From NCBI GenBank assembly GCA_030248215.1, contig JASANG010002174.1, positions 62,001-126,000 on the forward strand: 64,000 bases of DNA. The letters run 5' to 3'. This stretch comes from Enoplolaimus lenunculus. Its lineage: Eukaryota > Nematoda > Enoplea > Enoplida > Thoracostomopsidae. The notes beneath the pieces are model-generated. The model was not told where the DNA came from, made no database searches, and was given only the letters and a program-made list of their open reading frames with translations. Below, piece by piece: positions 20,990 through 33,129 of this stretch. How positions within the stretch are numbered: the first letter of the stretch is position 1; every line of letters starts with the position of its first letter. The position numbers were made by a program, and so were the translations under genes.

Positions 20990-22160
20990 TAATTAGCAAA
21001 TAAACAGGTTTTTGTAGCGAAAATTCGCACCTGCAACAAGCACCAGTTACTTGCAGCTGCAAGTATTTGCAATTAAACTTCATTTTCATTCTGAATCTTG
21101 ACATGAATATATGTTAATAACTTGCAGACGGTATCAAATATAAGCTATGACTTATCAGGTCAACCAAACATGAATTATTTCGACTTGTAAAGGCAATTCA
21201 CCTATGTGAACTAATTCCTCGCGTACAGCGTAGTATGTGGGTAAAGATGTTTTGCCCGACCCGCGCTTAATCTAGGCAAATAAGAATTTTTCCCGCGGGT
21301 TTACCCGCCCTAAAAAAATCTACTCACGGCCCACTAATTACAGTAGCCTGAAATTTAAAATTTCAACCTCAACCGAATAAAACACACACTTTTACTCTTC
21401 AATGCGCACAGACTAGCTAAATTAACAGCGTATGTTTTGTACCTTAACTCTTAAAGGCTTGGCGCGTGCAAAAACTTTCAATTTTATACCCGTGAGTAAA
21501 CAAACCTTTACCGTGGGTGTATATATACCCGTGGCTAAAATTTTTATCCGACCCGCGTTTACTCGCATGTAATGTCCCACTATGCTTGCGTATATTCATC
21601 ATGAATAATTTGCAGCTGCAAGTTCTCCGTATGAATTTTTTAACAAAACTTGCAGTTGCAAGTTTCTACTGCAAGAAACATTCGCGCGCAAATAAGACGT
21701 TACACGAAATTTTTTGACTTGAAACCGCTTTGAAAATCCTACAATTTCTGTTCAGTTTTCAATATAGATGCAAAGCTAGTCAAATCAGGCACACCGTAAA
21801 CTGCGAAATATCATGCAAGTTTGTTATATGAATTAATTCAAGCCTTTTGAATAAATTCAAAACGTCGGAATTAATTCAGAAGCGCTAATACGCAGGTGCG
21901 GACAAATGCAAGCAACTTGTAACTGCGTTCGCACGTGTGAATTATGTTTATATAATAGTACGAATTCCATTAAATAGTTCGCAGCTGTAAGCAGTGTAAA
22001 GTTGTTTTGTGGCCAAACTTGCACATGCAAATTGCACATTCAAGTTTTCGCTGCAAAAACATGCAACGATGAATAGTGTTTTGCAGTGTTTTAACAACAA
22101 AAACGCATTGAACCCGAAGTCCGCTGCAAAGTTGTAAGTGTTAAACTTAAACCATGTTAA
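20990..22160. repeat. GCAAGTTGCAGCTGCAA-rich region
   Basis: Two or more decayed copies of the TTCACACGTGCAA family (compare 2250-2510): TTGCAGCTGCAAGT near 21050 and 21610, and CGCACGTGTGAATTATG with CATTAAATAG...GCAGCTG near 21930-21990. The ends of individual copies are unclear. Confidence 0.45.
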
Positions 22161-22172
22161 CCGCAGAAACAT

Positions 22173-23490
22173 TACAAAAGTAAAATGCGGTCAAAATTAA
22201 GAGTTGGTGTTTTACTGACAAACCGACAAAACCGACCTGTGAGCAACTTTCGCTTAACATTGAAAACCTTTTGGTGTCAAATGAATATGCAACGAAATAA
22301 TGTGCTAATAATGCATAACTCGCAATAAACGTTTCACGAAATACTTATATAATGCATACCTGCAAAAAATTCGGATTCTAATTTTACCAGCCGACTACTT
22401 TTGAACCTACTTTTAAGGCAATGTCATCGTCAAAATTTAAATAGTATCTTTGTAGAGCAGCATTGCTAGGCGATGGTGTGAACATTCGTACCATTTTCTT
22501 TATAGCAAAATACTTGTTTGTCACAGAGAATACTGGATACTGAGTTTTTCACATCGTAAACACTACTCCAGCAATACTTTTAAGAAATGTATTTAAAAAT
22601 ATTACAAATTTTGAATTTTAAAATATCGATCGCATCGTAATGTCATAGTCGTTGCTGTCTGAGGCTGTGTATGTACCAGGATGCGGTGGTGCAACTGGTC
22701 TTCCTAGGATTTTTAATAAATTTTTAATGTAAGTAAATATTGAATGAAAAAGTATTGCTTATCGATATCACTCACACTGTGATAGGTTTTGCTCAAACAC
22801 CCCGGTATTGTACTCGAACCGCTGTTTATTGTATCGGGCGTCCTTATTGCAAACGCTACTTATTTCATACGGATAAATTGCTTTTTTAAATTTAAAATTA
22901 AGATGTGTTTTGGTCAAACTACATCGCGCAACGTTGTGATTGCGTCGCTGAGCGAGCAAAAACCCTTGAGTACTGAACACTTATTTTGTACATCACGGTG
23001 TGCATAGTTTTCGAGGAAACAAGTTACTATGGTAAAATTTTGAAATTTGAACGCAAACTGCAGTACAATAATACGCTTTATGTAACACTGCAATATACGC
23101 TACCTATAGCGCAATCAAGGCCAAATTCAAATATTTAAAACACGGCTCTGCATTGTTCCGCAGCAAGTATCGCATCCAAAAGAGCGATTTGAATGAGTGT
23201 TTAAATGTAACTTCACAAATTGCAATCATATTTTAACCTTAGTATTTTTCAAGTTTGCTGCATGGCAACAATGAGGATTGAGTCATCAGTGGATAGTAGC
23301 GACATCCGTTTTCTTGCGGTACTGCCATAGACTACGCTTAAGCTATATATGCGTACTTTGCTTAGGATTAGGTTTGCAAATATGTTTAGGTTTACATCTA
23401 CGTCCATAAAAGTAGCATTGGCCGAGTCATCCGCTGTGTAAATTCCAACGAGTTGATTAATCAATTCGGCTAGCGAATTAATACTAGTAA
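22173..23490. other. No gene recognised
   Basis: AT-rich sequence with a short degenerate telomere-like run near 23358-23392 (CTTAGGATTAGG). No gene or element ends could be supported. Confidence 0.4.
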
Positions 23491-23494
23491 ACAT

Positions 23495-23660
23495 TAACTC
23501 ACTCTCAGTTGAGTTGATTCTTACTCTGAGTTGAGTTGTCTCTGGGCGAGTTGATTATTTAGCTCAGAATAAATTGAATCAACTCAACATTCGAGAGTTC
23601 TGATAGTCCTAACTCAGACTGAGTGATTCAACTCATTCTGAGTTAAAATCAACTCAATGA
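23495..23660. mobile_element. GAGTTGA palindromic repeat, copy 2
   Basis: Symmetrical GAGTTGATT / AATCAACTC words around GTTCTGATAGTCCTAACTCA, closely matching the copy at 20815-20980. Confidence 0.65.
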
Positions 23661-24680
23661 AATTTAACAGTGCGTGTGTCCAGTAGTGGAGTAAAGTTGA
23701 TTCATATCCTGAAATCTGTAGATCAAAGACGTTCAATAGCAAATACTTATTATGAAATAAAATGGTTTACAGTGTTTAAGTAATGTATTTTGTAATCGTT
23801 TAGAATTAGTGAATATTTTGTTAAGTAATCATTTAAGGAATACTCTATATGCATTCTGATTGCTTATGCTTTGTTTTTGCGAATAACATCAAACAACCAA
23901 TTTTAGCCCAAAACTGCGGGCAATCCGCTACATATGGGGCAAAAATGGACAAAATCAAATGAATTTTGTCACGGTGGTATTTGTTTATTTCAAACTACAA
24001 GTTGAACATTTTTCGGCATTAAAATGTTCAAAGTTCATCGGATGTTTTTGGTATTCCAAATTTGATTCAGGTTAAAATAATACTGGTTAAGTAAAGGTCG
24101 CACTAAATTGAATCATTGCATAAAAATACGAAAATAAATAAAAAATCGCAAGAAATCCAGGTAATTGTTTTGTTATACAACTGCTATTTTCGTGGGACAA
24201 ATGCGGCATGTTTTTTTACTTATATATTTTTGGTAAATGACAAAATGATAATGTTACCTATGAAGAGAAGCCCCATCTCAAAATTGAAGGGGCCACTTCA
24301 CAATATGGGAACCCATCTTACAATTTTTGCGTTTCATATCACAATTTCATGGCTTGTATATTTAAACCGTGACACTGTGTTTACTTCCAAGTCTGCACCG
24401 AACAGTATTAAGCAGAAAAGACGTAAAGACTTCATTTAGTCAGCAGCAGCATGAAAATTAAATTCTTTTCAGTTACGCCATTTATCAATCAAGTTTACAA
24501 ATTGTTTACCTGTTCAATGTTTAATAAGTGATTCTAAGTTAAGCCGTTCCATATAGAGCTCTTCCCGAAAATTTTGCCGCAGAAGCGGTTGCGCTCGCAT
24601 CCACAACGTACGGATTCCCGGTCCACTGCTGTAATCAATAAGCTACACAGCCATGCGAACTTTTCGCGCAAAGTTCATTC
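23661..24680. other. No recognised feature
   Basis: AT-rich intergenic sequence; I see no gene or placed repeat. Confidence 0.35.
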
Positions 24681-24685
24681 ATGTA

Positions 24686-24894
24686 CACTGCAAAAAATGA
24701 TGAGTCAAATTGACTCTCTCCAAAGTGGCTTTTCGGGACTACACAAACAGAGTCAAATTCTACTACGCCAGAGTCAAACATGCGACTCAGTGAATCGAAT
24801 TTGACTCTGCCGGAGTCGAATTTTAACTCAATTTGTGTAGTGCCGTAGAGCCTATTTCGAAGAGAGTCAATTTGACTCACTATTTTTTGCTGTG
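24686..24894. mobile_element. CACTGCAAAAAAT palindromic element, copy 1
   Basis: About 209 bp, nearly self-complementary along its length. It starts CACTGCAAAAAATGATGAGT and ends with the inverse ACTCACTATTTTTTGCTGTG, with TA at each side. Many GAGTCAAATTGACTC words inside. The ends and TA flanks suit a Tc1/mariner-like TA target, though the superfamily is inference. Confidence 0.8.
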
Positions 24895-25394
24895 TAAAGT
24901 CATAGCACGAAGATGAAATGCTTTGCCAATTTGATGTCATTTATCAATCAAATTTACGGTTTGTTTACCTGTTTATTTTAATAAGTGAACATTTCTTGTG
25001 TTTAAATTCACCTTCTCGGTAGGCCCATTTGTGAGAACTGCAATAATACTTTGCCACAAATATATTACATATGTCTAGACAGAAGTAATTTTGTTGTTTG
25101 AACTGCTCTGTTCGTTAATATGCCAAGCAAACCGTTAGCAATAAATATCGGCATAACATCTAGCGCACTGAAATACTTATTTTGGAATTATGGCAAAAAC
25201 GCGATAGCTTATAAACCAAGCTTAAAGCCTAACCATGTTAAGAGTAGTGTACAAGAGACAAACAAATATTAAACATTTAATAGATATAGTACGGCTCAGA
25301 AATCATAAGTTTCAGCTGCGAGGATGTTGAAATTGGCAACGCTCTAGTTTAATGTCATATAAGAGTATGACATGCTGTAAATGGCCCGAAGAGG

Positions 25395-25800
25395 GGGGTA
25401 ATATTTAGGGGCCCCCATTTTGAGTCCCAGTCAATAGGAGTCCGAATCCCAAATAAGAGTCCGTAAGCGAATAGAGTTTTTAAGCCCTAATTAGAGTCAA
25501 TAAATGTCAATGAAACCTAATTGTAGTAAATAAATGACTCCATCATCAAATACAGTTGAGTTCGAAACTTTAAAGCATACTATAAGCGTTAAGTATAACC
25601 TTGCATTATCGCTCAGGTTTATATGATACGAGACAAATGAACGTTTAATTCAACGGATGTTGCAAAACCGGATATATAATGGGAACGAAGTGCGGCGGAG
25701 GCCGGATTAAATAAACAGTCTGTGACCGAATAATAGTGGGTACCCTCTGCAGAGGCCCAATAAATATCAGTCCCCCTTCTTATTCGAGTCAGTACAGTAC
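25395..25800. mobile_element. ACTGTAGTGACCCGAATAAG TIR element, longer copy
   Basis: Shares TAAGCGAATAGAGTTTTTAA, AAACGTTTAATTCAACGGA and GGTACCCTCTGCAGAGGCC with 12251-12724. The right end CTTATTCGAGTCAGTACAGT is the inverse of the family terminus. Confidence 0.65.
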
Positions 25801-25849
25801 TAATTTTTCAAATTCTTACGTTTAGGATTTAATACTTTTGTCGCTGACC

Positions 25850-26240
25850 TTAGCCGGGTGACCTCTGTATTATTTGGTTCTACTTGAAACCTGCAAGGCA
25901 GGTTGCAACCAGAGGTCTGCCTCCGGCTTCTGCAGAAAATCGACCTCCATCTCCGGCTCCTGTAGGATTTTTGTCTGAGGTTCTGGTAACAAAATTTATC
26001 TTTTTGGCGCGTTTTGTTTTCACTTTTGGCACAAGTCTGCGAAAAAAATTGCCCAAATTACGTGAAAACTATACGTAAAACCAAACAATTTAACAACACA
26101 TTACACATATTTGGTAAAGTTAACAAATTAAACACCATTTGAACTACTTAATTTCGCCTCACCCCCGGCTTCACCAATTTTTGTTGACCTTCGGCTTCGG
26201 CTGCGATATTTTTCAACTCCGCTTGCACCCCCGCTACAAG
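25850..26240. repeat. CTCCGGCTTCGG dispersed repeat, full-length copy
   Basis: About 390 bp: GACCTCTG and GGAGATGGAGG-type ends enclose an AT-rich middle (TTTTTGGCGCGTTTTG ... AAACCAAACAATTTAACAAC). The same layout recurs at 57836-58197, which confirms the unit. Family not identified. Confidence 0.65.
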
Positions 26241-26949
26241 GCCAGACATGAATTGACATTTTAGGCTCTCGTACACTTTTCTACATAAGATTTAAAACAA
26301 GTTATGCCAAATCTGTGAATATTTCGAAAATTGTACAATGTATACAAGGTGTCTTGCATAGTTTTCGTGGCATAATGTTTAAATATCGCATTCGTTGATA
26401 CCGCATAGGAAAGAGTAATCAGTTATTCAGCGTTTTAAACATTCAAACAGATTTCTTGTACAACTTAACAGCAAAGGGTGTATCAAGTGCTGCAATACCT
26501 ATTAACCCCGAGTTCCTTGACTTGTTTGCTGTTAATCCATGATTAAACAGAGGCCCCTAGAGGATTAAGGGAATGTGTTTCCTGTCGCCTCGAAAATTGA
26601 CTGTGGGTCGACAAAATGCCGTATCAACATAAACCTCCCCGGATGTTAGAATTTCAAAAAGTTTCTTTTTCGCTAGGCTTGTTCGGAACTATTAAATCAT
26701 AGCGTTATACCCCTGAAATAAGATCAAAACTACGCGTCTATCGTTACCATAGCAGCAATATTAATGCGTTGTCATGATATATCTCATTATGCAACTATTT
26801 GTGTTATTGTGCACTAATGTGCGTTCGGTTTACTCAGTAAAAGTGCGCTCACATGCGTGTTTTGTGTTGTGGTTTATTAGCACCAGCTTTGTTGTGTTAA
26901 AGATTAGTTAAACTTAATACGCAGTATGAGCCGCTTTTAGTGAAAACTC

Positions 26950-27272
26950 TCCGCTTTCTAATGGTATCACGACAATTCGTCGCCCGACAACTCGTCGCCC
27001 AACAACTCGTCGTCTAAGGATTCGTTAAACTTTATACGTTGCATGGTCCACTTTTAATAAAAATGCTCGGCTTGGTATTAATGGTATTACGACAATTCGT
27101 CGCCCGACAACTTGTCGCCGCAGACAATATGTAATCCGAAATTTCATCGACTCGACAATTTGTCCGCCTATCAATATGCTTAGGCTTCAAATTACGGTTA
27201 CGATTATGCTTAGGTTTATTCATTGGCTTAAGGGCACTGTTGGGCGGCAAGTTGTCTGATGTGGAATTGTCG
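26950..27272. mobile_element. ACGACAATTCGTCGCCCGAC TIR element
   Basis: ACGACAATTCGTCGCCCGAC occurs twice in direct order (about 26970 and 27089), and the inverse, GGCGGCAAGTTGTCTG...GAATTGTCGT, closes the block near 27270. This suggests one element inserted beside or into another. Short telomere-like words occur at 27178-27234. Confidence 0.6.
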
Positions 27273-27915
27273 TAGATTCCTTGCTAATAGATAATCTTTA
27301 GTTTAAGCTTCGTGTATTTAGTTTGACCTACAACAGTACAAATATCTGCCTTAAATTTTATGAATAAACTGTTGTCTAGCCTAACGAAATTCCGAGTTGT
27401 GCAGCCTAAGGTAAATTTTTGAATAGATTGTAGGATATGTTAAAGCGTGTGGTGAATTAATGTTTATTAAGGCACTGTTTTATTGCTAAACGGTTAACAG
27501 TTTGAGATTTAAATAAATTCTTTAGCCGTGTTTAGTTTTTAATTCGGAAAACAAAATATTTCCCCTACACAAAGACACATTAGGCAATAGATTTCAGTTG
27601 AGCGTTTGATTTTCTTCTGAGCCACGATTTAGACAACGCCCTAAAAGCCAGACATTTTAGCAACCTATAGACGAGCTCAGAGGACAGTTTATAGAAAGGT
27701 ACCTCTACGTATACCGTTCTGAGTCGAGTATACAAGGGGAGTGCTAGAGCGTATATATGCAATCCCGAAATTGCTAGAGACAGCAAAAAGTACGCTTAAC
27801 AGACTTCTGGATTATCTACTAGATTCTAGCGATGACATACAAATTTTCTTCTACATGAGGATATACGCTTCCGTGTTGAAATCCTGGCTTGCGCCCTTGA
27901 CTGTTTTAGAAATAC
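27273..27915. other. No recognised feature
   Basis: Intergenic sequence with no supported gene or placed repeat. Confidence 0.35.
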
Positions 27916-27919
27916 GAAG

Positions 27920-28116
27920 TGCCGGAGCAGACGGCGGTGAGGGCTCCCCCCAAATTCCAGGGTGGTGGGCCCCCAAAGTCGCGAACGACGCGAGCGAGAA
28001 GCCAGACGCATTTTGACACTTTTGCGGTTTTTGTTTCAACCGGTTATGGTGGTATCCCTATAGGGGATAGGGCTCCCGCCAAACGGGGGTATGGGGCGGT
28101 GGCTGCTCCGGCTTTG
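27920..28116. mobile_element. GCCGGAGCAG TIR element, copy 2
   Basis: Starts AGTGCCGGAGCAGACGGC and ends GGCTGCTCCGGC, an inverted repeat, with GAGCGAGAAGCCAGACGCAT and GTTTCAACCGGTTATGG inside, shared with 30574-30770 and 63084-63410. Confidence 0.75.
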
Positions 28117-28672
28117 GAAATATGCGCTGTCAACAATAGTGAAAGCGACAACGAAAGAGTTAAAATGGACTACATTAATAATAGGTATGTAGCAGAGAGA
28201 TATTGTCTGTGTCATGATGACAAACCATATATATGTGTGTAGTTACATTGCTCGACGACAATACCTGCGCTTCGCCCAAGAGACAAAATATAGAATTTCT
28301 CTTGGTTTACGTATGTATAGGAAGGTAGGTAGGAGTTTGTCTATATAGTTTAGTGTTGTTTCTAGGTTTAATCATGGTTGTATAGGTAAATAGCAAGGCG
28401 GCCATGAACGCTGCCAGAATACTGGGTTTGGCTGTAGAAGCGGGGTCCAAGGAATAAAATTTTATGTAAAGTTTTACTGCAGTTGCAAATTTTTTCGATA
28501 AAATCTATTCGTCTATAGAGATTTTTAGGTGAGAGGCACATGGAGGTGCAATTGAATACCTTTGTTCATGCCTGTAGCCGGTGACAATTTGTGAGTGTTG
28601 ATGGTAACTAGAGTTGCAATGTTGTCATGTTTATGAGACTATTGAATGTGCTTATAATTTTAACCAGTGCCG

Positions 28673-28765
28673 GAGCAGACAGCGGTAGGTGTCCCCAAAC
28701 TCCAGAGTGGGGGCCCACTCAAATTATGGGTATAGGGGATGGCTGGTCAGATTGCTAAAATTTTA
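28673..28765. mobile_element. GCCGGAGCAG TIR element, truncated copy
   Basis: AGTGCCGGAGCAGACAGCGG followed by G/C-run sequence. The middle found in the other copies is missing. Confidence 0.6.
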
Positions 28766-28857
28766 CTCCCGACGAGCGCGGAATTGAATTAGAAGCGTCT
28801 TTTTTGAGACAGAAACATGGGTCCGTATTACTTTGAGAGACGTACCGTTTTTCCGCG

Positions 28858-28985
28858 AGACTTGAGTAGAGTAAGCTTAACATTTAGACTAGTTTTGCTT
28901 ACGGTTAGGTTTAGGCTTAACTCTAAGCTTAATTGTAGGCTTATCCTTCGAAAGATTAGGCTTTAGGGTTGGTTAACGTTGAGGA
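28858..28985. mobile_element. Telomere-array element fragment
   Basis: AGAGTAAGCTTAACATTTAGACT followed by degenerate TTAGGC words, as in the 18205 and 48745 copies. Terminal repeats are not found. Confidence 0.5.
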
Positions 28986-30570
28986 AAACTCTCGGACTAC
29001 TGTTACGCCCAACAATGTAAGCATTACTCGTAAAACTTTCGTCAATTTTACAATATCGTTCGTTTTAAACTCTATTGCAGACTATTTTTAGCTGTCCCGG
29101 CAACTGAGAAAAATATACAAATAAAGGAGATCAACCCGAAATTTATTGAAAAGCAACAAAAATATGTAGACGGTTTTTATCATAACCTGATATGTAATTT
29201 GAATTGTAGAGTAGAATTATATTTTTCTCGCTCGCTACGCTATCAACTCAAAAACTTTTAATACACCCAGAAGTGAGGTTCTCGTTGCCCTCCTAGCTGT
29301 CAGCACTGTCACCGGTGTCCTATAATTTTTAATTCTGCCTTGTAGCTATTATTTATACCAAAATTGCATATCGGCCAATGTTAATTATAGGGCCTGTCCA
29401 TTGAGAGACAGAGAGATTTGTGGACTTCGAGAAAGAGTGGCTTAGGATTAAGATTGGGTAATCTTAGTATTAGAATTATGTTTATATTTAGATTTTACAC
29501 ACAAGTTGGTACTTGTGCTTTGGCCTACGCTTAGGCTTAGGTTTAATGAATAGGCCCTCTTAATTAAAATGGGTCAATATATTTATCATCATATTCAGTT
29601 GGGTTAAATTAATAAACGAATAATGTTTCTGCTAGGTACGAATAGTTGCATAATGGTACGAAATAATTACAATTATTTTTAAATTAAAAGTTCACTGGCT
29701 CATCTGCGTTGATTTAGGGGAAAACGTTATTCAGGGTAGAGATCTAAAATTTAGGTTTGACATTTTACTGGAGAATATTTACGCGGCACCATTCAGAAGG
29801 TCAGAAAAATAGTTGTGTCTTTGAAAGGCGATAGTCTCATTGAAAACGTTTAGAAAATTATTGAGACTCTAGGATTAAGCATTTTACAAACAAAATATTT
29901 CATTGCACAATATTTGCAGTTTTAGATATTGCTTAATATTTTAGGGCTTGCTCGATTCAGCTGAAGTTTGTATACTTATAAAAATTGAGCTATGATTGCG
30001 AAAATTGTTCGCATATTGACCGTCACTGCAACTACGAATTATTAGCGAAGAACGCAGAAAATTTATAGAGGGGTAGAAAATATTTCTAACATAGAATTCG
30101 TTTGATGCTGTAGAAAATTTCCAGACTCAAGGCTTAAGATGTACATGGGGGTGGCGCTTTTTAACCCACACGCAGCCTTACTGTGGCTCGGTTATTAGAA
30201 TAGCTAATAAATTACAATTAGCAAATTTCATACCATTTTGACATAATGTGAAGGCTTTGTACCTCGATTTCAGCCGCAATTTTTGCACAAATGCAATATT
30301 TCCTGCTTGAAAAACGACGATTACCACTAGAAAACGCTGCGCAAAGCAATGCATTTCCTATCAAAAACAATGCAGAACAAACTTGTTTTTAATGTGCAAA
30401 AACTATGTTTCGACTAATGCCGCTAAACTCTTTTAAGATGTGCGAGCGCTTAAAACGGCGTAGTTAAAAGAATTTGGACAAATGTGGTCTTTTAGAGTTA
30501 TATTTATTGCTGTGTCGATAGCCATTAATCGGCTGGACAGCTTGTCACCTGTCATCTGCCTAAGCCTATT
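28986..30570. other. No gene recognised
   Basis: AT-rich intergenic sequence. Degenerate TTAGGC words near 29440-29550 (CTTAGGCTTAGGTTTA) lie between GGGCCTGTCCATT (29390) and AATAGGCCC (about 29551), probably another decayed telomere-array element. Confidence 0.4.
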
Positions 30571-30573
30571 AAC

Positions 30574-30770
30574 AGTGCCGGAGCAGACAGGGATGGGGGG
30601 TCTCCCGAAATTGCAGGGTTTGGACCGCCAAGCTCGCGATCGGAACGAGCGAGAAGCCAGAAGCATTTTTACACTTCGGCGGTTTTTGTTTCAACCGGTT
30701 AGGGTGCGGTCCCCAATAGGGGTACCCCCAAATGGGGGGTATGGGGGAAGGCAGCTCCAGCCCAGCCTAT
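30574..30770. mobile_element. GCCGGAGCAG TIR element, copy 3
   Basis: CAGTGCCGGAGCAGACAGGG at the left, GTTTCAACCGGTTAGGG in the middle, and GGCAGCTCCAGC at the right. An open frame across it is only low-complexity repeat translation. Confidence 0.75.
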
Positions 30771-30929
30771 TAATCATAAGCAGAAGTTTAAGAATAATTC
30801 CAAGAATAAACATGAGCCTTCGTTTACCTCAAAGAACAATCCCATGCGTAGGTCTAGAGAACAATCCTAATACTAAAAAGACTAACAAGATTTCAGATTA
30901 CAAAGTGGCAGGGCCATGAATTGACGCGG

Positions 30930-32590
30930 TAAAAAACAAGAAGCGTGTCATATTTTGCTTGACTAATTTAAAGCAGAAATGTGACAAATGAAACGGAAAA
31001 ATTACTGCCGCGGAGGAAAGTTTGCAGATTGCGGCTGACAGACTATTTTGTTATTTTTCTCACAAAACAAAAAGTTGCCGTTTTGTAACATTTGGCTAAA
31101 TTGCAAAATCCCATTTGTGAGTTTAAACCTGATATAATTTTTAGTTGCTAATGCGTCCAATTGGTGATATTTTGAGAAGAAGCTACTTTTACCTGTCTTT
31201 AAAGTGCTTGTTTTGGAAAATAACTAAGAATTTGTTGATATACGTCTGCCGATTTAACATTTTGAATCGCATCTTTGATTTAATTTCAAGCTGGGATTTG
31301 AGCTAAAAACTTATCTAACGATAAACCTTTAACTCAGCTCCACTCAGCTCCCAAATCGAATCATTTTTTTTCGATGATATGTTGTCACATATCTCATATG
31401 TGTTGTATCAACCCTTTCTGGCGAATGATATTTTTGCATTACCTTTCTGATGCCCTTTATAGACAGCAACTGAAAATTTTTCCATTTACATATTTGCCAC
31501 ATTAGTATTTTCAGTTTCAACCCAGACCGAGTTTCAGTTAGAGTTTTAAATCAAGACTTCTGTACTGCCGTATCCGGGGCTCACGTCTATCGATGATTGG
31601 GTGTTGCGTATAAGAGTATATTTCTTGTATTCGTTAGCTTATGATCGTACTACATCCGGAAGAAGGTTGTGTTATGCACAACCAAACTTCCACATTTTTC
31701 GCCTAAAAATAGTAAAAATCACGTGTTCAGTGTCGTGAATGGAATTGTGTTCAAAATTCAACTCCATACTTTTTCGTACGTTTCCATGGCGTACAATAAA
31801 CATATGATTCAACCAGCTTCAGTCTAAATCGAAAACTAAAATACCTCGAATTGTTGAAATTGGAAATGTTTTTACCGTTTGAATGAGAATTTTCAACCGA
31901 AGGCCGTAGTAGTATACTGTATATGTAGCGAGTTTCACTTTAAGCTTTGAATTTCTGTCCATGCGAATCATATATTCAATATTTAATTACAAACACACAT
32001 GAGCTGTATAGCTTTGGTTTTTAGGTATATTTGAAGACCCACGTAATATAGTACGGTACACTGGGTTCAGTATTTTCGTATGCAAATCAGTGCTATTTTT
32101 AGGGCAGAATCAAAATTACAGATCATGAGACGGACAGTGGCGACCGTTACATGTGCAAAAGTTTTCGCCCCATGCGAAGGTAGAGGTATATATTTAGACA
32201 GTATTCGGCGAATGCTTTGGCTGCAAGGCTGTGTGGAAGGGCGTAGGCTGGAGGGCAAGGGGGCCAAGGCCCCCCAATGGTTTTGGAAAAATTTTATTTT
32301 GGAATAAATTAATACTAGGATGCCCTGTGCGTTTCACTGACAAACACTAGTTGTTTATGTTTTCCTATTAAATGAACCGACATTGCTTTAGTGGTATATG
32401 TACCAAAATATATTTTCTCACGCGTTGATGTGTGTAGTGGTTGCTTTTGTACCGTGTATTTTGAACAAAACTGTTGTATAACCAACGCACGCAGAGTTTC
32501 ATTGATTATCGCTGCTTACAAAGCAAACAACGCAAATTCGTCGCATAATCCTGGATCATCTAGGAATATTTTTTGCTTGAGCTTAAGCTT
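30930..32590. other. No gene recognised
   Basis: AT-rich intergenic sequence. GGGGGCCAAGGCCCCCCAAT near 32258 resembles the GGCCCCCC block of the element at 59899-60060. Confidence 0.35.
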
Positions 32591-32604
32591 GTCTTAGGCT
32601 TTTA

Positions 32605-32875
32605 GAATTCCGATTCAAAACGAGTTCTGATTCCGATTGCCCAATCAATCGGAATCGGAATTTTGCAATTTTAAGTTAATCATACTTTAGTTGCACTAAA
32701 ATTTTCTCGATATCAACATCTTAACGAACAAAAATTTAGAAAACAACAATAATTCATTGTAGTTTAGCTTTACAGAACCAAAAACAATTCCAATATGTTG
32801 ATTGTCACAAAATATGTAGTTTTGATTCCGATTTCGGTATAATCCAGTTTCGTTCTAAACCCTGCTGCACATGTT
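32605..32875. repeat. GATTCCGATTTCGG dispersed repeat, copy 1
   Basis: GATTCCGATTGCC and CGGAATCGGAATT words near the left end and GATTCCGATTTCGG ... CCCTGC at the right. Similar blocks lie at about 52320-52500 and 61590-61955 (there as GGAAACGGA words). Each ends near CCCTGC. Confidence 0.45.
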
Positions 32876-32936
32876 AACTGATGAATATTGATTAACACAC
32901 TATATATATTTAAAGTGTGTGCCCCCCAAACAAAAA

Positions 32937-33120
32937 TGTTAAGATCACAGGCGGAACGTTTTTCTGCGGCACTACAATAGAATAAGCTTAAGCTTTAAAC
33001 TAATTTTTTGCTTAGGCTTACGCTTAGGCATAGGTTTAGGTATAAGCTCGTTTTCATCTTAGGATTATGCTTAGGTTTAGGTATATTGTAATACTACTGT
33101 TACGGCCCTGTTTCATACAT
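32937..33120. mobile_element. Telomere-array TIR element, partial
   Basis: GATCACAGGCGGAACGTTTT and AGAATAAGCTTAAGCTTTAA at the left, CTTAGG/TTTAGG words inside, and ACGGCCCTGTTTCATACAT at the right, which resembles the CCCTGTTCTATACATGGGCC terminus. Confidence 0.6.
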
Positions 33121-33129
33121 CGACTAAAG

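Noticed and set aside
24574-24940. Open frames with repeated FDS or SQ motifs on both strands
   Set aside because: They translate the palindromic GAGTCAAATTGACTC element.
27741-28242. Overlapping open frames on both strands
   Set aside because: They cross the GCCGGAGCAG element and gain length from its GC-rich composition; no family resemblance.
30482-30919. 145-codon open frame
   Set aside because: Its centre is the GCCGGAGCAG element at 30574-30770 and the rest is unlike any protein I recognise.
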